From Oligoflexia bacterium (GTDB taxonomy: Bacteria > Bdellovibrionota > Bdellovibrionia > JABDDW01), in assembly GCA_023250675.1 (NCBI GenBank), contig JAHFAE010000014.1:1-48103 (forward strand): 48,103 bases of DNA, in the 5' to 3' direction. Position 1 is the stretch's first letter, and every line of letters starts with the position of its first letter. Below the pieces are notes generated by a model. That model saw only the letters and a list, made by a program, of their open reading frames with translations, did no database searches and had not been told where the DNA came from. The translations under genes were made by a program, and so were the position numbers. This document shows positions 16,718-25,143 of the stretch, piece after piece.

Positions 16718-16944
16718 TCAATTTCCATAGCTCGACAAAAAGCCATCTTACCCGTCATTGCCAGGTCATTAATTTGATTTTTCTTAAGATGCGGGGTTGT
16801 CGGAAAACCAAAGGTGCAAGTCTCATTTTCAAAATCAAAATGGGTGCAATCTTCACAAGCAGTTTTATAATTGTACTTGGAATAAAGGTCCAAACTTACC
16901 CAGTCTTTAATGATTTCCCCAGCCACTTTTGTTTTTGAAGACAT
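16714..16944 (-). CDS. Small four-cysteine protein of unknown function
   Basis: The 76-residue protein has cysteines at 30, 33, 43 and 70 in the pattern C-x2-C-x9-C-x26-C, within TACEDCTHFDFENETCTFG and MAFCRAMEID. Four cysteines of this kind may bind zinc or an iron-sulfur cluster. It has no signal peptide or membrane segment. The ATG at 16944 has a weak GGGAAC before it. The stop overlaps the TTG start of the hydrolase gene by 4 nt, so the two are one transcription unit. I do not recognise the family. Confidence 0.65.
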   Translation of the reverse strand: MSSKTKVAGEIIKDWVSLDLYSKYNYKTACEDCTHFDFENETCTFGFPTTPHLKKNQINDLAMTGKMAFCRAMEID

Positions 16945-17214
16945 ATTGTTCCCATGGTTGACATTAATATTTTTAATTCACATATTTAGATCATGAAAAC
17001 GAATAAACTCACAGCAAAATGATATTGCTTGAAAAATAATTGCCAAGGAAATTGGTCCTGGAGACCATGTCTTAGTGATAGTCAAGTCCGGTCAGATCCA
17101 GTGCACGAAGGCTTAAGATGGCAACCGAGCAAGTCTAATTTCTGAAGACCTTTCGTCTCATGTCAAATAATTGAGGTTTTTCTTTTTGATTAAATTAGTT
17201 AAAATTTAGCCATC
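16945..17214. other. Intergenic region between divergent genes, with a possible promoter and a GC-richer patch
   Basis: No ORF of note. A promoter-like TTGACA-17-CATATT lies at 16958-16986 on the plus strand, more than 200 nt before the lipoprotein ATG. The stretch 17040-17150 is richer in G and C than its surroundings and contains a small hairpin GGTC-CTGGA-GACC (17054-17066). It may be a long leader or hold a small RNA; nothing decides this. A second -10-like TAAAAT lies 9 nt before the ATG at 17215. Confidence 0.3.
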
Positions 17215-18231
17215 ATGATCAATCGAAATTTTGTTTTTCTATTAGGATTTCTTACTCTCTTCGTGGGCTGCGGAAAAAATGAAACCGTTGTTACATCAAT
17301 TCCTCAATCAGGTGTCATAAGCGACCCCGTCGATCTTCAAAACAGCGGAGGCAACTGCGAACTCAACGCAGCCCAAGTTCAACTTACAGGAGAAGTTATT
17401 TCATTTACCGGTGTGGCTGAACCGGGTTCGGGTTTTTCATTTAATATTGGGTACAATGGTTTTGGAAATGACTTCAACAGAACCCCCATTTCTGGTGGAG
17501 TTAATGTTAAAATTTCCACAGCCAAAATGGATTTTCAAATGTCAGCAGCAGATGGAATGACAGGAACAACGCAATTGGCCACTGCTTCTGTTGCTGCCAA
17601 ACAAACAATAACAGATATCCAAGGCACTATTAATTTTGGCCAACTTATTGCTAACCCTTCTTATTACAGCTCGACAGACTTAGCCAAGGTATCGTTGAAG
17701 GCGCTCAACTTAGCACTGGCTGATTTAAAAAAAGAGTTAGATGGCCGCGATTGGAAAATAAATTGGAGTGGGAGAGTATTAAAGGAAATCCCAGAAACGG
17801 GAGTTCTTATCAATGTCGGAAGCAAAGCAGGAGCAATGCTCGGAGATACTTTTGAAATCTATAATCTGCAACACTATTGGGCGGGACAACCTTGCGTGAG
17901 TCAGTATCTCGGTGCATTTCATTCCCCCTCAGATCCGGTCGCGGTAATTCAAATTACGCAGGTGAATGAGGTGCAGAGTCTTGGAAAGTTGATTTCTAGA
18001 GTGTCTTCTCCATTCATAGGCGAGGGTGCCGATGTAAAAATAAAGCAATTGGCTAATCCGCCAAAAGGTACTTCGCGTTATATAAAAAAGCGGGCCATCA
18101 TAGGCCTTATAAAAGCGAGCAGTTTTCAAGTCCCTGGCGGTTCGACATTTGATTTGCAAAAAGCACTTAACTCACAAGTTGCTGCTGCCATCGACAGTCT
18201 TGGAGCGTTTGTTTTTGACATTAGGAATTAA
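17215..18231 (+). CDS. Predicted lipoprotein of unknown function
   Basis: The 338-residue protein starts with a lipoprotein signal peptide, MINRNFVFLLGFLTLFVGC, with the lipidated Cys at 19. The rest has a beta-rich N-terminal half and a C-terminal half with GVLINVGSKAGAMLGDTFEIY followed by AVIQITQV, which resembles the small beta domain found at the end of some flagellar assembly (FlgT-like) and similar secreted proteins. The resemblance is a pattern impression only. No clear Shine-Dalgarno is present. The next gene is also exported and on the same strand, but has its own promoter. Confidence 0.7.
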   Translation: MINRNFVFLLGFLTLFVGCGKNETVVTSIPQSGVISDPVDLQNSGGNCELNAAQVQLTGEVISFTGVAEPGSGFSFNIGYNGFGNDFNRTPISGGVNVKISTAKMDFQMSAADGMTGTTQLATASVAAKQTITDIQGTINFGQLIANPSYYSSTDLAKVSLKALNLALADLKKELDGRDWKINWSGRVLKEIPETGVLINVGSKAGAMLGDTFEIYNLQHYWAGQPCVSQYLGAFHSPSDPVAVIQITQVNEVQSLGKLISRVSSPFIGEGADVKIKQLANPPKGTSRYIKKRAIIGLIKASSFQVPGGSTFDLQKALNSQVAAAIDSLGAFVFDIRN

Positions 18232-18265
18232 AGCACGCGTGAATTAATTTACATTTGAACTTCTA

Positions 18266-18294
18266 TTGACCACAAAATATTTTCTATACATAAT
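18266..18294 (+). promoter_or_regulatory. Sigma-70-type promoter, predicted leaderless transcript
   Basis: TTGACC (18266-18271) and CATAAT (18289-18294) are spaced by 17 nt. A start 7 nt after the -10 box would be position 18301, the A of the ATG, with no Shine-Dalgarno available. Confidence 0.55.
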
Positions 18295-18300
18295 TGGAAA

Positions 18301-19044
18301 ATGCGAAATTTACGAGCAACCCTGATTGTCCTGCTAATGATCATTTCAATTCTACCTTACGAGTGTTTGGCAGAACGTTATTTTTATCGTCGAGATGTGC
18401 CTCGCCAAAGAGTGTCTTTAGGCCTCACCCACCTCTTACCAAGCGCTTTCATCATCCCCGGCGGCCAATTTGTGTTAGGAACAACAATGGGTTTGGGATT
18501 GGGAAATGTAATGGATGTTTCAACGAACCTTTATTTAGATTTTTCTCAAGTTTTTAATTTTTCAGCAAAAGCATCAGTATTTCAATCTGATCTTATTGCG
18601 GCTGCCATTTTTGGTTCCTACGCCAGTCAATCTATAAAAGTTCAAGTTGCCGATCCCACTTTGGCATCTGGAATTGGGAATCGCGAAGTCAGTTCGACAG
18701 CATTTGGTCCAGGTGCCATGGTTTCATATCGAATGATGTCACCTCTACTCACGGGGCATTCTGGGATTCAATTTATGTTACGGAGTCCTGATCTACCGAA
18801 ATCTCAAGTAAAACCCAGGACCGGATTGATTCAAGGCCACTCCCTTCATCAAGAGTTTACTTACGGCGTGACGCCAACGGTCGCCATATCGGCAGGCGGG
18901 TCTTACGATTTGACCTACGATATCTGGGGGGTTGGTCCGTCGGTTCATATTGGAGGATTTCAATTGGGAGCCCACTTTTTCCTCAATGTTTCTGAAGGCT
19001 CAGTCCTGCCCATTCTAGGGGGCAGTTACACATCTCAATTTTAG
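18301..19044 (+). CDS. Predicted outer-membrane beta-barrel protein
   Basis: The 247-residue protein begins with a signal peptide (MRNLRATLIVLLMIISILPYECLA). The mature part alternates polar and hydrophobic residues in strand-like stretches, is rich in Gly, Ser and Thr, and ends in the sequence GGSYTSQF, whose C-terminal Phe fits the outer-membrane barrel insertion signal. About eight to ten strands could be accommodated. No enzyme motif is seen. The function is unknown; small barrels of this type can be pores or adhesins. Confidence 0.65.
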   Translation: MRNLRATLIVLLMIISILPYECLAERYFYRRDVPRQRVSLGLTHLLPSAFIIPGGQFVLGTTMGLGLGNVMDVSTNLYLDFSQVFNFSAKASVFQSDLIAAAIFGSYASQSIKVQVADPTLASGIGNREVSSTAFGPGAMVSYRMMSPLLTGHSGIQFMLRSPDLPKSQVKPRTGLIQGHSLHQEFTYGVTPTVAISAGGSYDLTYDIWGVGPSVHIGGFQLGAHFFLNVSEGSVLPILGGSYTSQF

Positions 19045-19056
19045 TAGCGCAAAGCG

Positions 19057-19083
19057 TTGACGTTTTAAATCAATTTATATAAA
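19057..19083 (+). promoter_or_regulatory. Candidate promoter of the riboflavin operon
   Basis: TTGACG (19057-19062) and TATAAA (19078-19083) with a 15-nt spacer, shorter than ideal. The implied transcript start lies only about 2-3 nt before the ribD ATG. No FMN riboswitch sequence or space for one exists upstream. Confidence 0.4.
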
Positions 19084-19092
19084 ACTAATTTG

Positions 19093-20223
19093 ATGGATTT
19101 TGATTTTAGTCCCTTCATGCAAGAAGCCCTCCGTTTGGCAGCTAAAGCTCGAGGCCATACGGCTCCTAATCCAATGGTGGGCGCAATTCTTTTATCAGAA
19201 AATAATGAAGTTTTAGGAAGAGGTTTTCATCACCGGGCCGGCGAACCTCATGCCGAAGTGATGGCCATAAGAGATGCGCTAGAAAATGGCTCTGAAATCA
19301 GCGGCACCACCCTTGTTGTCACGTTAGAACCTTGCAATCACCAGGGTCGAACGCCTCCTTGTACTGACCTCATCATTTCAAAGAGAATCAAAAAAGTTAT
19401 CGTCGGAGCGAAGGACCCCTATAAATTAATGCAAGGCAAAAGTCTCGAAATTCTTAAAAAAAATAATATTGAAGTTGTGAGTGGTGTTTTGCCCGAAGAG
19501 TGCGAAAAGTTGGTTCGAGGGTTTAGAACCGTTCTTCAAGAAAGTCGGCCATTTGTGACCATCAAATGCGCCACAAGTTTAGATGGAAAAATCGCAACAA
19601 TAACCGGTGAATCTAAATGGATTACTGACGAACCTGCTCGCTTAATGGCCCATGAGGAGCGAAATCAGCATGACGCCATATTAGTGGGCGTAGGTACCGT
19701 ACTTGCCGATGACCCTCAACTCAATATTAGATTGGCAAGTAAATCGAAGCCTTTGAAAAAGATCATATTAGATTCAAGGTTAGTTACACCAAGCACGGCG
19801 CGTCTTTTCAAGTCCGAAGGGACTGTGACCATATATTGTGATCCAGACTATTCCAGTGAACGAAAAAAGGAGTTGGAATCTGTTGGTGCGATCATTATTC
19901 CTATCGCTTCGAGCAAAAAATTTTCCCAACCCGGTTTTTTAGATTTGCAAACTGTTTTAGAAGACCTTGCTAAACGAGGCATCCAAGAACTTCTTGTTGA
20001 AGGTGGAGCACGGGTTTTGGGAGCCTTTGTTAGAGAAAAACTTTTTGATCGCGTGGTCTACTTTGTAGCTCCTAAAATTTTAGGTTCTTCAAGCCAAGAT
20101 GTATTTGAAGGAGTTCAAATTGAGCACCTTAGCGAGAGCATAAAAATTGAAAATCTGTCTGCAAGGCTTGTAGGCAAAGACATTCTCATAGAGGGGATTC
20201 GATCATGTTCACCGGACTCATAA
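19093..20223 (+). CDS. ribD: Bifunctional riboflavin deaminase/reductase RibD
   Basis: RibD performs the second and third steps of riboflavin synthesis from GTP: deamination of the pyrimidine, then NADPH reduction of the ribosyl side chain. Residues about 1-145 form the cytidine-deaminase-like domain with zinc ligands His53 (in PHAEV), Cys81 and Cys90 (in EPCNHQGRTPPC) and catalytic Glu55. Residues about 146-375 are the reductase, with IKCATSLDGKIA, a VGVGTVLADDP segment and LVEGGARVLGAF. The start is taken at the ATG at 19093, one codon after a TTG. The end overlaps ribE by 19 nt. Confidence 0.95.
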   Translation: MDFDFSPFMQEALRLAAKARGHTAPNPMVGAILLSENNEVLGRGFHHRAGEPHAEVMAIRDALENGSEISGTTLVVTLEPCNHQGRTPPCTDLIISKRIKKVIVGAKDPYKLMQGKSLEILKKNNIEVVSGVLPEECEKLVRGFRTVLQESRPFVTIKCATSLDGKIATITGESKWITDEPARLMAHEERNQHDAILVGVGTVLADDPQLNIRLASKSKPLKKIILDSRLVTPSTARLFKSEGTVTIYCDPDYSSERKKELESVGAIIIPIASSKKFSQPGFLDLQTVLEDLAKRGIQELLVEGGARVLGAFVREKLFDRVVYFVAPKILGSSSQDVFEGVQIEHLSESIKIENLSARLVGKDILIEGIRSCSPDS

Positions 20224-20819
20224 CTGACCGATCTCAAGTCATTAAACGTGAACCCGGTGAGACGGGTTTTACTATCTATCTTCAAACACCTGTGTTTTGG
20301 AAAGACCTAAAACTTGGAGAGAGTATTGCCATAAACGGTGTTTGTCTTTCTTTGACCAAGTTTAATTCAGAAGAAATGTGTTTTTTTGTGGGCCATGAAA
20401 CCTTAAAGAAAACAAATTTTGCAGGATTAGCTGATGGGACCACCGTCAACTTAGAACGAAGTTTGGCTCTAGGAGACAGGCTCGGGGGACATTTTGTTTT
20501 AGGTCATGTGGATGGCATTGCGTTGGTCACAGACATTGAGAAACGTGGCGAGGGCCTTTGGGTATCCCTAAGGATTCCAAGAAATCTCCTGCATTGGATA
20601 GTCTCAAAAGGAAGTATCGCCATTAACGGAGTTAGTTTAACGGTCAACGAGCTGGATCGTTCGGCAGGAACACTTGAAGTCTTTTTGATTCCCGAAACAT
20701 TAAAAACGACTAATTTGGCAGAATTAAAAAAAGAAAGTGTAATCAATGTGGAGTGCGACCATCTTGTAAAAATTGTGAGCCAACAAATTATTAACGAAAG
20801 TGAACACGCTGATTTATGA
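20205..20819 (+). CDS. ribE: Riboflavin synthase alpha chain
   Basis: This enzyme dismutates two molecules of 6,7-dimethyl-8-ribityllumazine into riboflavin. The 204 residues start with the family hallmark MFTGLI and contain the two repeated barrel domains, each with an INGVCLSL / INGVSLTV strand and a GxxV..ER or LGHVDG segment (GGHFVLGHVDG at about 97-107). The start is set by the MFTGLI hallmark and by GAGGGG seven nucleotides upstream, inside the end of ribD. The stop overlaps the ribBA start as ATGA. Confidence 0.95.
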   Translation: MFTGLITDRSQVIKREPGETGFTIYLQTPVFWKDLKLGESIAINGVCLSLTKFNSEEMCFFVGHETLKKTNFAGLADGTTVNLERSLALGDRLGGHFVLGHVDGIALVTDIEKRGEGLWVSLRIPRNLLHWIVSKGSIAINGVSLTVNELDRSAGTLEVFLIPETLKTTNLAELKKESVINVECDHLVKIVSQQIINESEHADL

Positions 20820-22030
20820 ATACAATCTTAGAGCTAATCGAAGATATACGTCTCGGCAAACCTGTTGTTCTTGTCGACGATGAAGATCGAGAAAATGAAG
20901 GTGATCTTGTTGTCGCCGCCGATGCCATTACCCCCGACTTAGTAAACTTTATGGCCAAAGAGTGTCGTGGCCTCATTTGTTTGAGCTTAATGCCCGCGCA
21001 AGCAGATCGCCTTCGGTTACCCCTCATGGTTACTGAAAATGTAAATGGATCTCCCTACAGAACGGCTTTCACAATTAGTATTGAGGCTGCAAAAGGAGTT
21101 ACTACGGGCATTTCTGCTCAAGACCGGGCTAAAACAATTTTAGTTGCATCCAACCCTTGTGCTTTGCCCAGCGATGTAGTTATGCCAGGCCACATTTTTC
21201 CGTTGAGAGCCCAAGAGGGTGGAGTCTTGAAACGAGCCGGGCATTCTGAGGGAAGCGTAGATTTGGCTGGATTTGCCGGTAGGAATCCGGCTGGTGTCAT
21301 TTGTGAAATTCTAAATGAAGATGGCACCATGGCTCGAGTCCCCGATCTTGAAAAGTTTTGCCTAAAACAATCGTTAAAGATGGGCACTATCGCCGATCTT
21401 ATCCGGTTTAGAATTCAAAATGAATCTTTTGTAGAAGAAGTTGCTCAAAGTATACTTCCTTTAAAATTAGGCGATGGCTTTAAAATCAGAGTATTTAAAA
21501 ATAAATTGGATCAGAGCGAACATTTGGTCATACAAATGGGCGAAATCAAAGAAGGTCAACCGGTGTTGGTCCGAGTTCACAGTGAATGTATGACGGGCGA
21601 TATTTTTGGTAGCCTAAGGTGTGATTGTGGAGAACAGCTTCAAGCTGCGCTGAGCCTCATCGAAAAAGAAGGCGCTGGAGTTGTATTGTATTTGCGACAA
21701 GAAGGTCGGGGGATTGGTCTGGTCAATAAAATCAAAGCCTATTCTCTCCAGGATAAAGGAATGGACACGGTGGATGCCAATACTCATCTTGGGTTTAAGC
21801 CCGACGAACGAGATTACGGCATAGGCGCTCAAATTTTGAGGTCCATTGGAGCCCACCAACTGCGTCTTATGACAAATAATCCAGCAAAACGAGCCGGTTT
21901 GGGGGGGTATGGATTGTCCATTGTCCAACGAGTTCCACTCCATATTCCTCATCATTCTAAAAATGAAAAGTACCTAAAAACCAAAGTGTCACGAATGGGT
22001 CATCTTCTTGACCATGAGACATCATTGTGA
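20816..22030 (+). CDS. ribBA: Bifunctional DHBP synthase / GTP cyclohydrolase II
   Basis: RibBA feeds both arms of riboflavin synthesis: it makes 3,4-dihydroxy-2-butanone 4-phosphate from ribulose 5-phosphate and opens GTP. The 404 residues split into RibB (about 1-200), with DDEDRENEGDLV and GHSEGSVDLA, and RibA (about 205-404), with the zinc site HSECMTGDIFGSLRCDCGEQ and LRQEGRGIGL. The key residues of both halves are visible, so both activities are likely. It overlaps its neighbours on both sides (ATGA and GTGA), which indicates strong coupling. Confidence 0.95.
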   Translation: MNTILELIEDIRLGKPVVLVDDEDRENEGDLVVAADAITPDLVNFMAKECRGLICLSLMPAQADRLRLPLMVTENVNGSPYRTAFTISIEAAKGVTTGISAQDRAKTILVASNPCALPSDVVMPGHIFPLRAQEGGVLKRAGHSEGSVDLAGFAGRNPAGVICEILNEDGTMARVPDLEKFCLKQSLKMGTIADLIRFRIQNESFVEEVAQSILPLKLGDGFKIRVFKNKLDQSEHLVIQMGEIKEGQPVLVRVHSECMTGDIFGSLRCDCGEQLQAALSLIEKEGAGVVLYLRQEGRGIGLVNKIKAYSLQDKGMDTVDANTHLGFKPDERDYGIGAQILRSIGAHQLRLMTNNPAKRAGLGGYGLSIVQRVPLHIPHHSKNEKYLKTKVSRMGHLLDHETSL

Positions 22031-22458
22031 AAATTGGCATTGTGACAGCGCGCTTTAACAGCGAAGTCACAGCGCTTTTAGAGAACGGGGCCCGCGAAGT
22101 ATTAGAGGGGGCGGGATTTAAGAAAAAAGACCTCATTTTTGTGAAAGTACCCGGCGCCTTTGAAATACCATTGGCCGCCCAAGTCCTTTTTAAAAAGAAG
22201 AAAGTTGATGGAGTTGTTGCTTTAGGCGCTATTATTCGGGGAGATACCACTCATTACGATTACGTCTGTAGCGCGGTTGAGAGAGGTTGCTCAAAACTTG
22301 CCCTAGAATTCAATAGACCCGTCGGGTTTGGCGTACTAACCACTGAAAATGAGGAACAGGCATTAGAGCGAGCGGGCGGGGTCCATGGCAATAAGGGAGC
22401 AGACGCCGCATCGGTGGTGTTAGAAATGTGTAACCTTCTGAAAATATTGCAAAAATAA
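22027..22458 (+). CDS. ribH: 6,7-dimethyl-8-ribityllumazine synthase
   Basis: Lumazine synthase condenses the RibB and RibD products and forms an icosahedral or pentameric shell. The 143-residue protein has RFNSEV, VPGAFEIPLAAQ, the active-site GAIIRGDTTHYDYV with the catalytic His, and FGVLTTENEEQALERAGG. The N-terminus is short: the protein begins right at the first beta strand (MKIGIVTARFN), a few residues less than most homologues. The start is GTG at 22027, in a GTGA overlap with ribBA. A new promoter follows it, so the operon likely ends here. Confidence 0.95.
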   Translation: MKIGIVTARFNSEVTALLENGAREVLEGAGFKKKDLIFVKVPGAFEIPLAAQVLFKKKKVDGVVALGAIIRGDTTHYDYVCSAVERGCSKLALEFNRPVGFGVLTTENEEQALERAGGVHGNKGADAASVVLEMCNLLKILQK

Positions 22459-22468
22459 AACCCAACTC

Positions 22469-22498
22469 TTGACCCATAATAGCATTTCAAGTTATAAG
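22469..22498 (+). promoter_or_regulatory. Sigma-70-type promoter of the ntrYX-proS operon
   Basis: TTGACC (22469-22474) and TATAAG (22493-22498) are 18 nt apart (or TTATAA with 17). It precedes the 22522 gene, whose AGGAGG Shine-Dalgarno at 22510-22515 falls in the short leader. Confidence 0.6.
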
Positions 22499-22521
22499 AA
22501 TAGTTTTCTAGGAGGCTCTAA

Positions 22522-22854
22522 GTGACGTCTAAAACAAAGGATAAATCTAAAACTTCCAGGGCGAAGAAACCAAAAGAGAGCAAACCCCAAATTGAAGTAG
22601 CTGTTTTGGAATCGGAACAACCTCAAGCTCGAATTCGGGTAAAACAAGAAGATTTTATTCGCCGACTGGCTGAAAAGCTTACCCATTTTGACGCCAACAT
22701 GATCCTTGAAGCTGCCATGCTCTCTGCAGGTGTAGGTCGCCAAGAAGGATTCTTCAAAAAAGATGAAGCCAAAGAAATTTGCCTGGCTCTTATTAAACGT
22801 GGCGGACCAGCTTATGCTGTGGGTGCCGGAATCTACCGCGAAGTCGTAGGCTAA
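22522..22854 (+). CDS. Conserved-looking small basic protein of unknown function
   Basis: The 110-residue protein starts with GTG after a very good AGGAGG. The first 25 or so residues are Lys/Ser-rich and probably disordered (KTKDKSKTSRAKKPKESK); the remainder is compact: RVKQEDFIRRLAEKLTHFD, an alpha-helical stretch, then KDEAKEICLALIKRGGPAYAVG. It is the first gene of the operon with ntrY and ntrX, only 3 nt before ntrY. I do not recognise a family; a nucleic-acid or regulatory role is possible from the charge pattern, but nothing shows it. Confidence 0.75.
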   Translation: MTSKTKDKSKTSRAKKPKESKPQIEVAVLESEQPQARIRVKQEDFIRRLAEKLTHFDANMILEAAMLSAGVGRQEGFFKKDEAKEICLALIKRGGPAYAVGAGIYREVVG

Positions 22855-22857
22855 TAC

Positions 22858-25143
22858 ATGTGGAAGCTCCCCGGGAGAGCGACTAAGCCGGGCTCTTCCG
22901 TTTCTGAGAGCATTTCACAAGACGAAGCTAAAAAAAGAAGACGCGAACGTGGGGCCATTTTTTTTCTAAGCCTTTCGTTTTGTTTTTTAACTTATATTGA
23001 GATTCACCTTTCTAACATCAGCCAAAAACTGCCCTTTGTTAACAGCATCTTTTTCTTCGGATTAGTTAATTTCAATGTGGCCCTACTCCTATTTTTAGCG
23101 TTCCTCATATTTAGGAATGCCGTAAAAATATTTAGCGAGCGTCGCGGAGGAATTCTCGGCAGTCGGTTAAAAACAAAACTTGTTATGGCCTTTGTGTCGT
23201 TTGCACTGGTACCGACCGTACTCTTGTTTTTAGTATCGGTATTTTACATCAATTCAAGTTTTGATAAATGGTTTAGTCTCAAGATTGGGAGTGTCTTGCA
23301 AGATTCCCTTGAAGTGACAAATGCTTACTATTCGGCCATGAAACGAAAAAATTATCATTTCGCAAATCGCATTTCAGAAAAATTATCCAAATCAAAACTC
23401 AAAAATCGTTCGAGTCTTTTACCTCAACTTCAAAAAGAATTTAGTTTAGATGCCGTTGAATATTATCCGACACTCTTTGCAAAAAGAGCAGTGGTTCTAA
23501 GCCAAGACAGTCAGCTTCAAAGTATTCCTGCAGCGACCTTGGAGTTTTTGCAAAAAGGAATTTCCCAAGGTATAGAAGCCAGTACGATTCACCAGTATTT
23601 CAATGGCAATCTAATTCGCTGTATTGTCCCGGTAAAATTGAAGAATAAAACTACTTCAGGTGCCGTGGTTGTGAGTAGCTATGTGCCCTTGAGTTTGGTT
23701 TCGAAAATGGATGGAATCGCTTCTGCATTTGAAGACTACCGAGATGTCAATCCACTAAAGTACCCCATTAAATCCATCTACATGATTATATTAGTATTGG
23801 TAACACTTCTCATTATCTTTGGCGCTTCTTGGTTTGGATTTCATTTAGCTCGGCAACTATCAACTCCTTTGGAGCTTTTGGGAAAAGCAACTGACGCCAT
23901 CGTCCAAGGTAAATACCAAAAAGTTGATGTGAGTGCTGGTTCTGAAGAGATTTTTCAATTGGTTGAAAGTTTTAACAAAATGACGGCAGATCTCAGTTCT
24001 TCCCAAAAAGCTCTGAGAGCCCATAGCCGTTATATTGAGGTCGTCCTCTCTAATATTTCGGCGGGGGTCATCTCAGCTGATCAAACAGGGCACATCACTA
24101 CTATTAATAAGTATGCCTCCCAATTACTTGAAATTGACCCTCAGAAAATTTTGGACCGACATTACCGAGATGTGCTTGGTTCAGAACACGAATTGATTTT
24201 AGAAGATCTATTACAGAAAATGACAAAGCACAATGCCCACTCCATACAAAAAGAAGTTCACGTCAGCATTAAAGGTGAAAACCTGGTCCTGCAAGCAACT
24301 TTGTCTCCCTTAAATGATGAGAAAGGGGAGGATTTGGGTTATGTTTTAGTATTTGACGATCTTACTAAGCTTATTTACGCCCAACGAGCGGCGGCTTGGC
24401 GAGAAGTGGCAAGGCGCATAGCCCACGAAATCAAAAATCCCCTGACTCCTATAAAGCTTTCTGCTGAACGTCTTCAGAAGAGATTTAATGAAATAGTTGA
24501 TGACCCTGCTTTTGAGCAATGTACCCAAACTATTATTCAGCAGGTTGATGAGCTCAAAGAACTTGTAAATGAATTCAGTTCCTTCGCCCGTTTGCCCCAA
24601 GCCCATCTCACGCCCAACGATTTGAATCAAATTGTTGAAGAGTCGTTGGTCCTTTATAAAGAGGGCCATAAGAATATTACATTCAATCTGACGTTGGATT
24701 TCCATTTGCCAAATTTTGACTTGGACAGGGATCAAATGAAAAGGGTGCTCATTAATCTTTTAGAAAATGCTGTGGCCGCAGTGAACTCGATCAGCACATT
24801 CGCAATTGTTGCAATTTCGACACAGTATGATAGTGTTTTGCGCATAGCTAGAATTACAGTGGCCGACAATGGTCCTGGCATATCATCTGAAATCAGGGAC
24901 CGAATTTTTGAGCCCTATTTCAGTACAAAAGAGAATGGAACCGGGTTGGGATTGGCGATTGTTAAAAGAATAATCGATGACCACAACGGTTTTATTAGGG
25001 TATTTAAAAACGCACCTGCAGGGTCAAAATTTGTGGTGGAATTACCAGTGACCACAAGGGTTACTGCGGGACAGACTCGAGAAAAGAAAGCATTTATAGA
25101 GTCTGAAATAGAGGAACTCCAGACCCATGAAACAACAACCTAA
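22858..25143 (+). CDS. ntrY: NtrY-type sensor histidine kinase
   Basis: NtrY is the membrane sensor of the NtrYX two-component system, linked to nitrogen, redox and envelope control in proteobacteria. The 761 residues show about four N-terminal membrane spans (about 30-50, 60-82, 100-125 and 303-325), with an extracytoplasmic region of about 175 residues between the last two, a HAMP linker (about 327-380), a PAS domain (about 395-505), the H-box RIAHEIKNPLTPIKLSAERL with phospho-His near 523, N-box NLLENAVAAV and G-boxes DNGPGISS and GTGLGLAIVKR. The end overlaps ntrX by 17 nt. Confidence 0.9.
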   Translation: MWKLPGRATKPGSSVSESISQDEAKKRRRERGAIFFLSLSFCFLTYIEIHLSNISQKLPFVNSIFFFGLVNFNVALLLFLAFLIFRNAVKIFSERRGGILGSRLKTKLVMAFVSFALVPTVLLFLVSVFYINSSFDKWFSLKIGSVLQDSLEVTNAYYSAMKRKNYHFANRISEKLSKSKLKNRSSLLPQLQKEFSLDAVEYYPTLFAKRAVVLSQDSQLQSIPAATLEFLQKGISQGIEASTIHQYFNGNLIRCIVPVKLKNKTTSGAVVVSSYVPLSLVSKMDGIASAFEDYRDVNPLKYPIKSIYMIILVLVTLLIIFGASWFGFHLARQLSTPLELLGKATDAIVQGKYQKVDVSAGSEEIFQLVESFNKMTADLSSSQKALRAHSRYIEVVLSNISAGVISADQTGHITTINKYASQLLEIDPQKILDRHYRDVLGSEHELILEDLLQKMTKHNAHSIQKEVHVSIKGENLVLQATLSPLNDEKGEDLGYVLVFDDLTKLIYAQRAAAWREVARRIAHEIKNPLTPIKLSAERLQKRFNEIVDDPAFEQCTQTIIQQVDELKELVNEFSSFARLPQAHLTPNDLNQIVEESLVLYKEGHKNITFNLTLDFHLPNFDLDRDQMKRVLINLLENAVAAVNSISTFAIVAISTQYDSVLRIARITVADNGPGISSEIRDRIFEPYFSTKENGTGLGLAIVKRIIDDHNGFIRVFKNAPAGSKFVVELPVTTRVTAGQTREKKAFIESEIEELQTHETTT

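Noticed and set aside
17080-17110. TCAAGTCC...CACGAAGG as a further sigma-28 promoter upstream of the lipoprotein gene
   Set aside because: The spacing is 3 nt too long compared with the two flagellin promoters and the CCCGA core is not present.
17082-17130. Possible signal recognition particle RNA core (GTCAGATCC match at 17091-17099)
   Set aside because: Nine bases match the 5' side of the SRP RNA core, but the tetraloop and the 3' GGAAGCAGC side are missing and no matching stem could be drawn.
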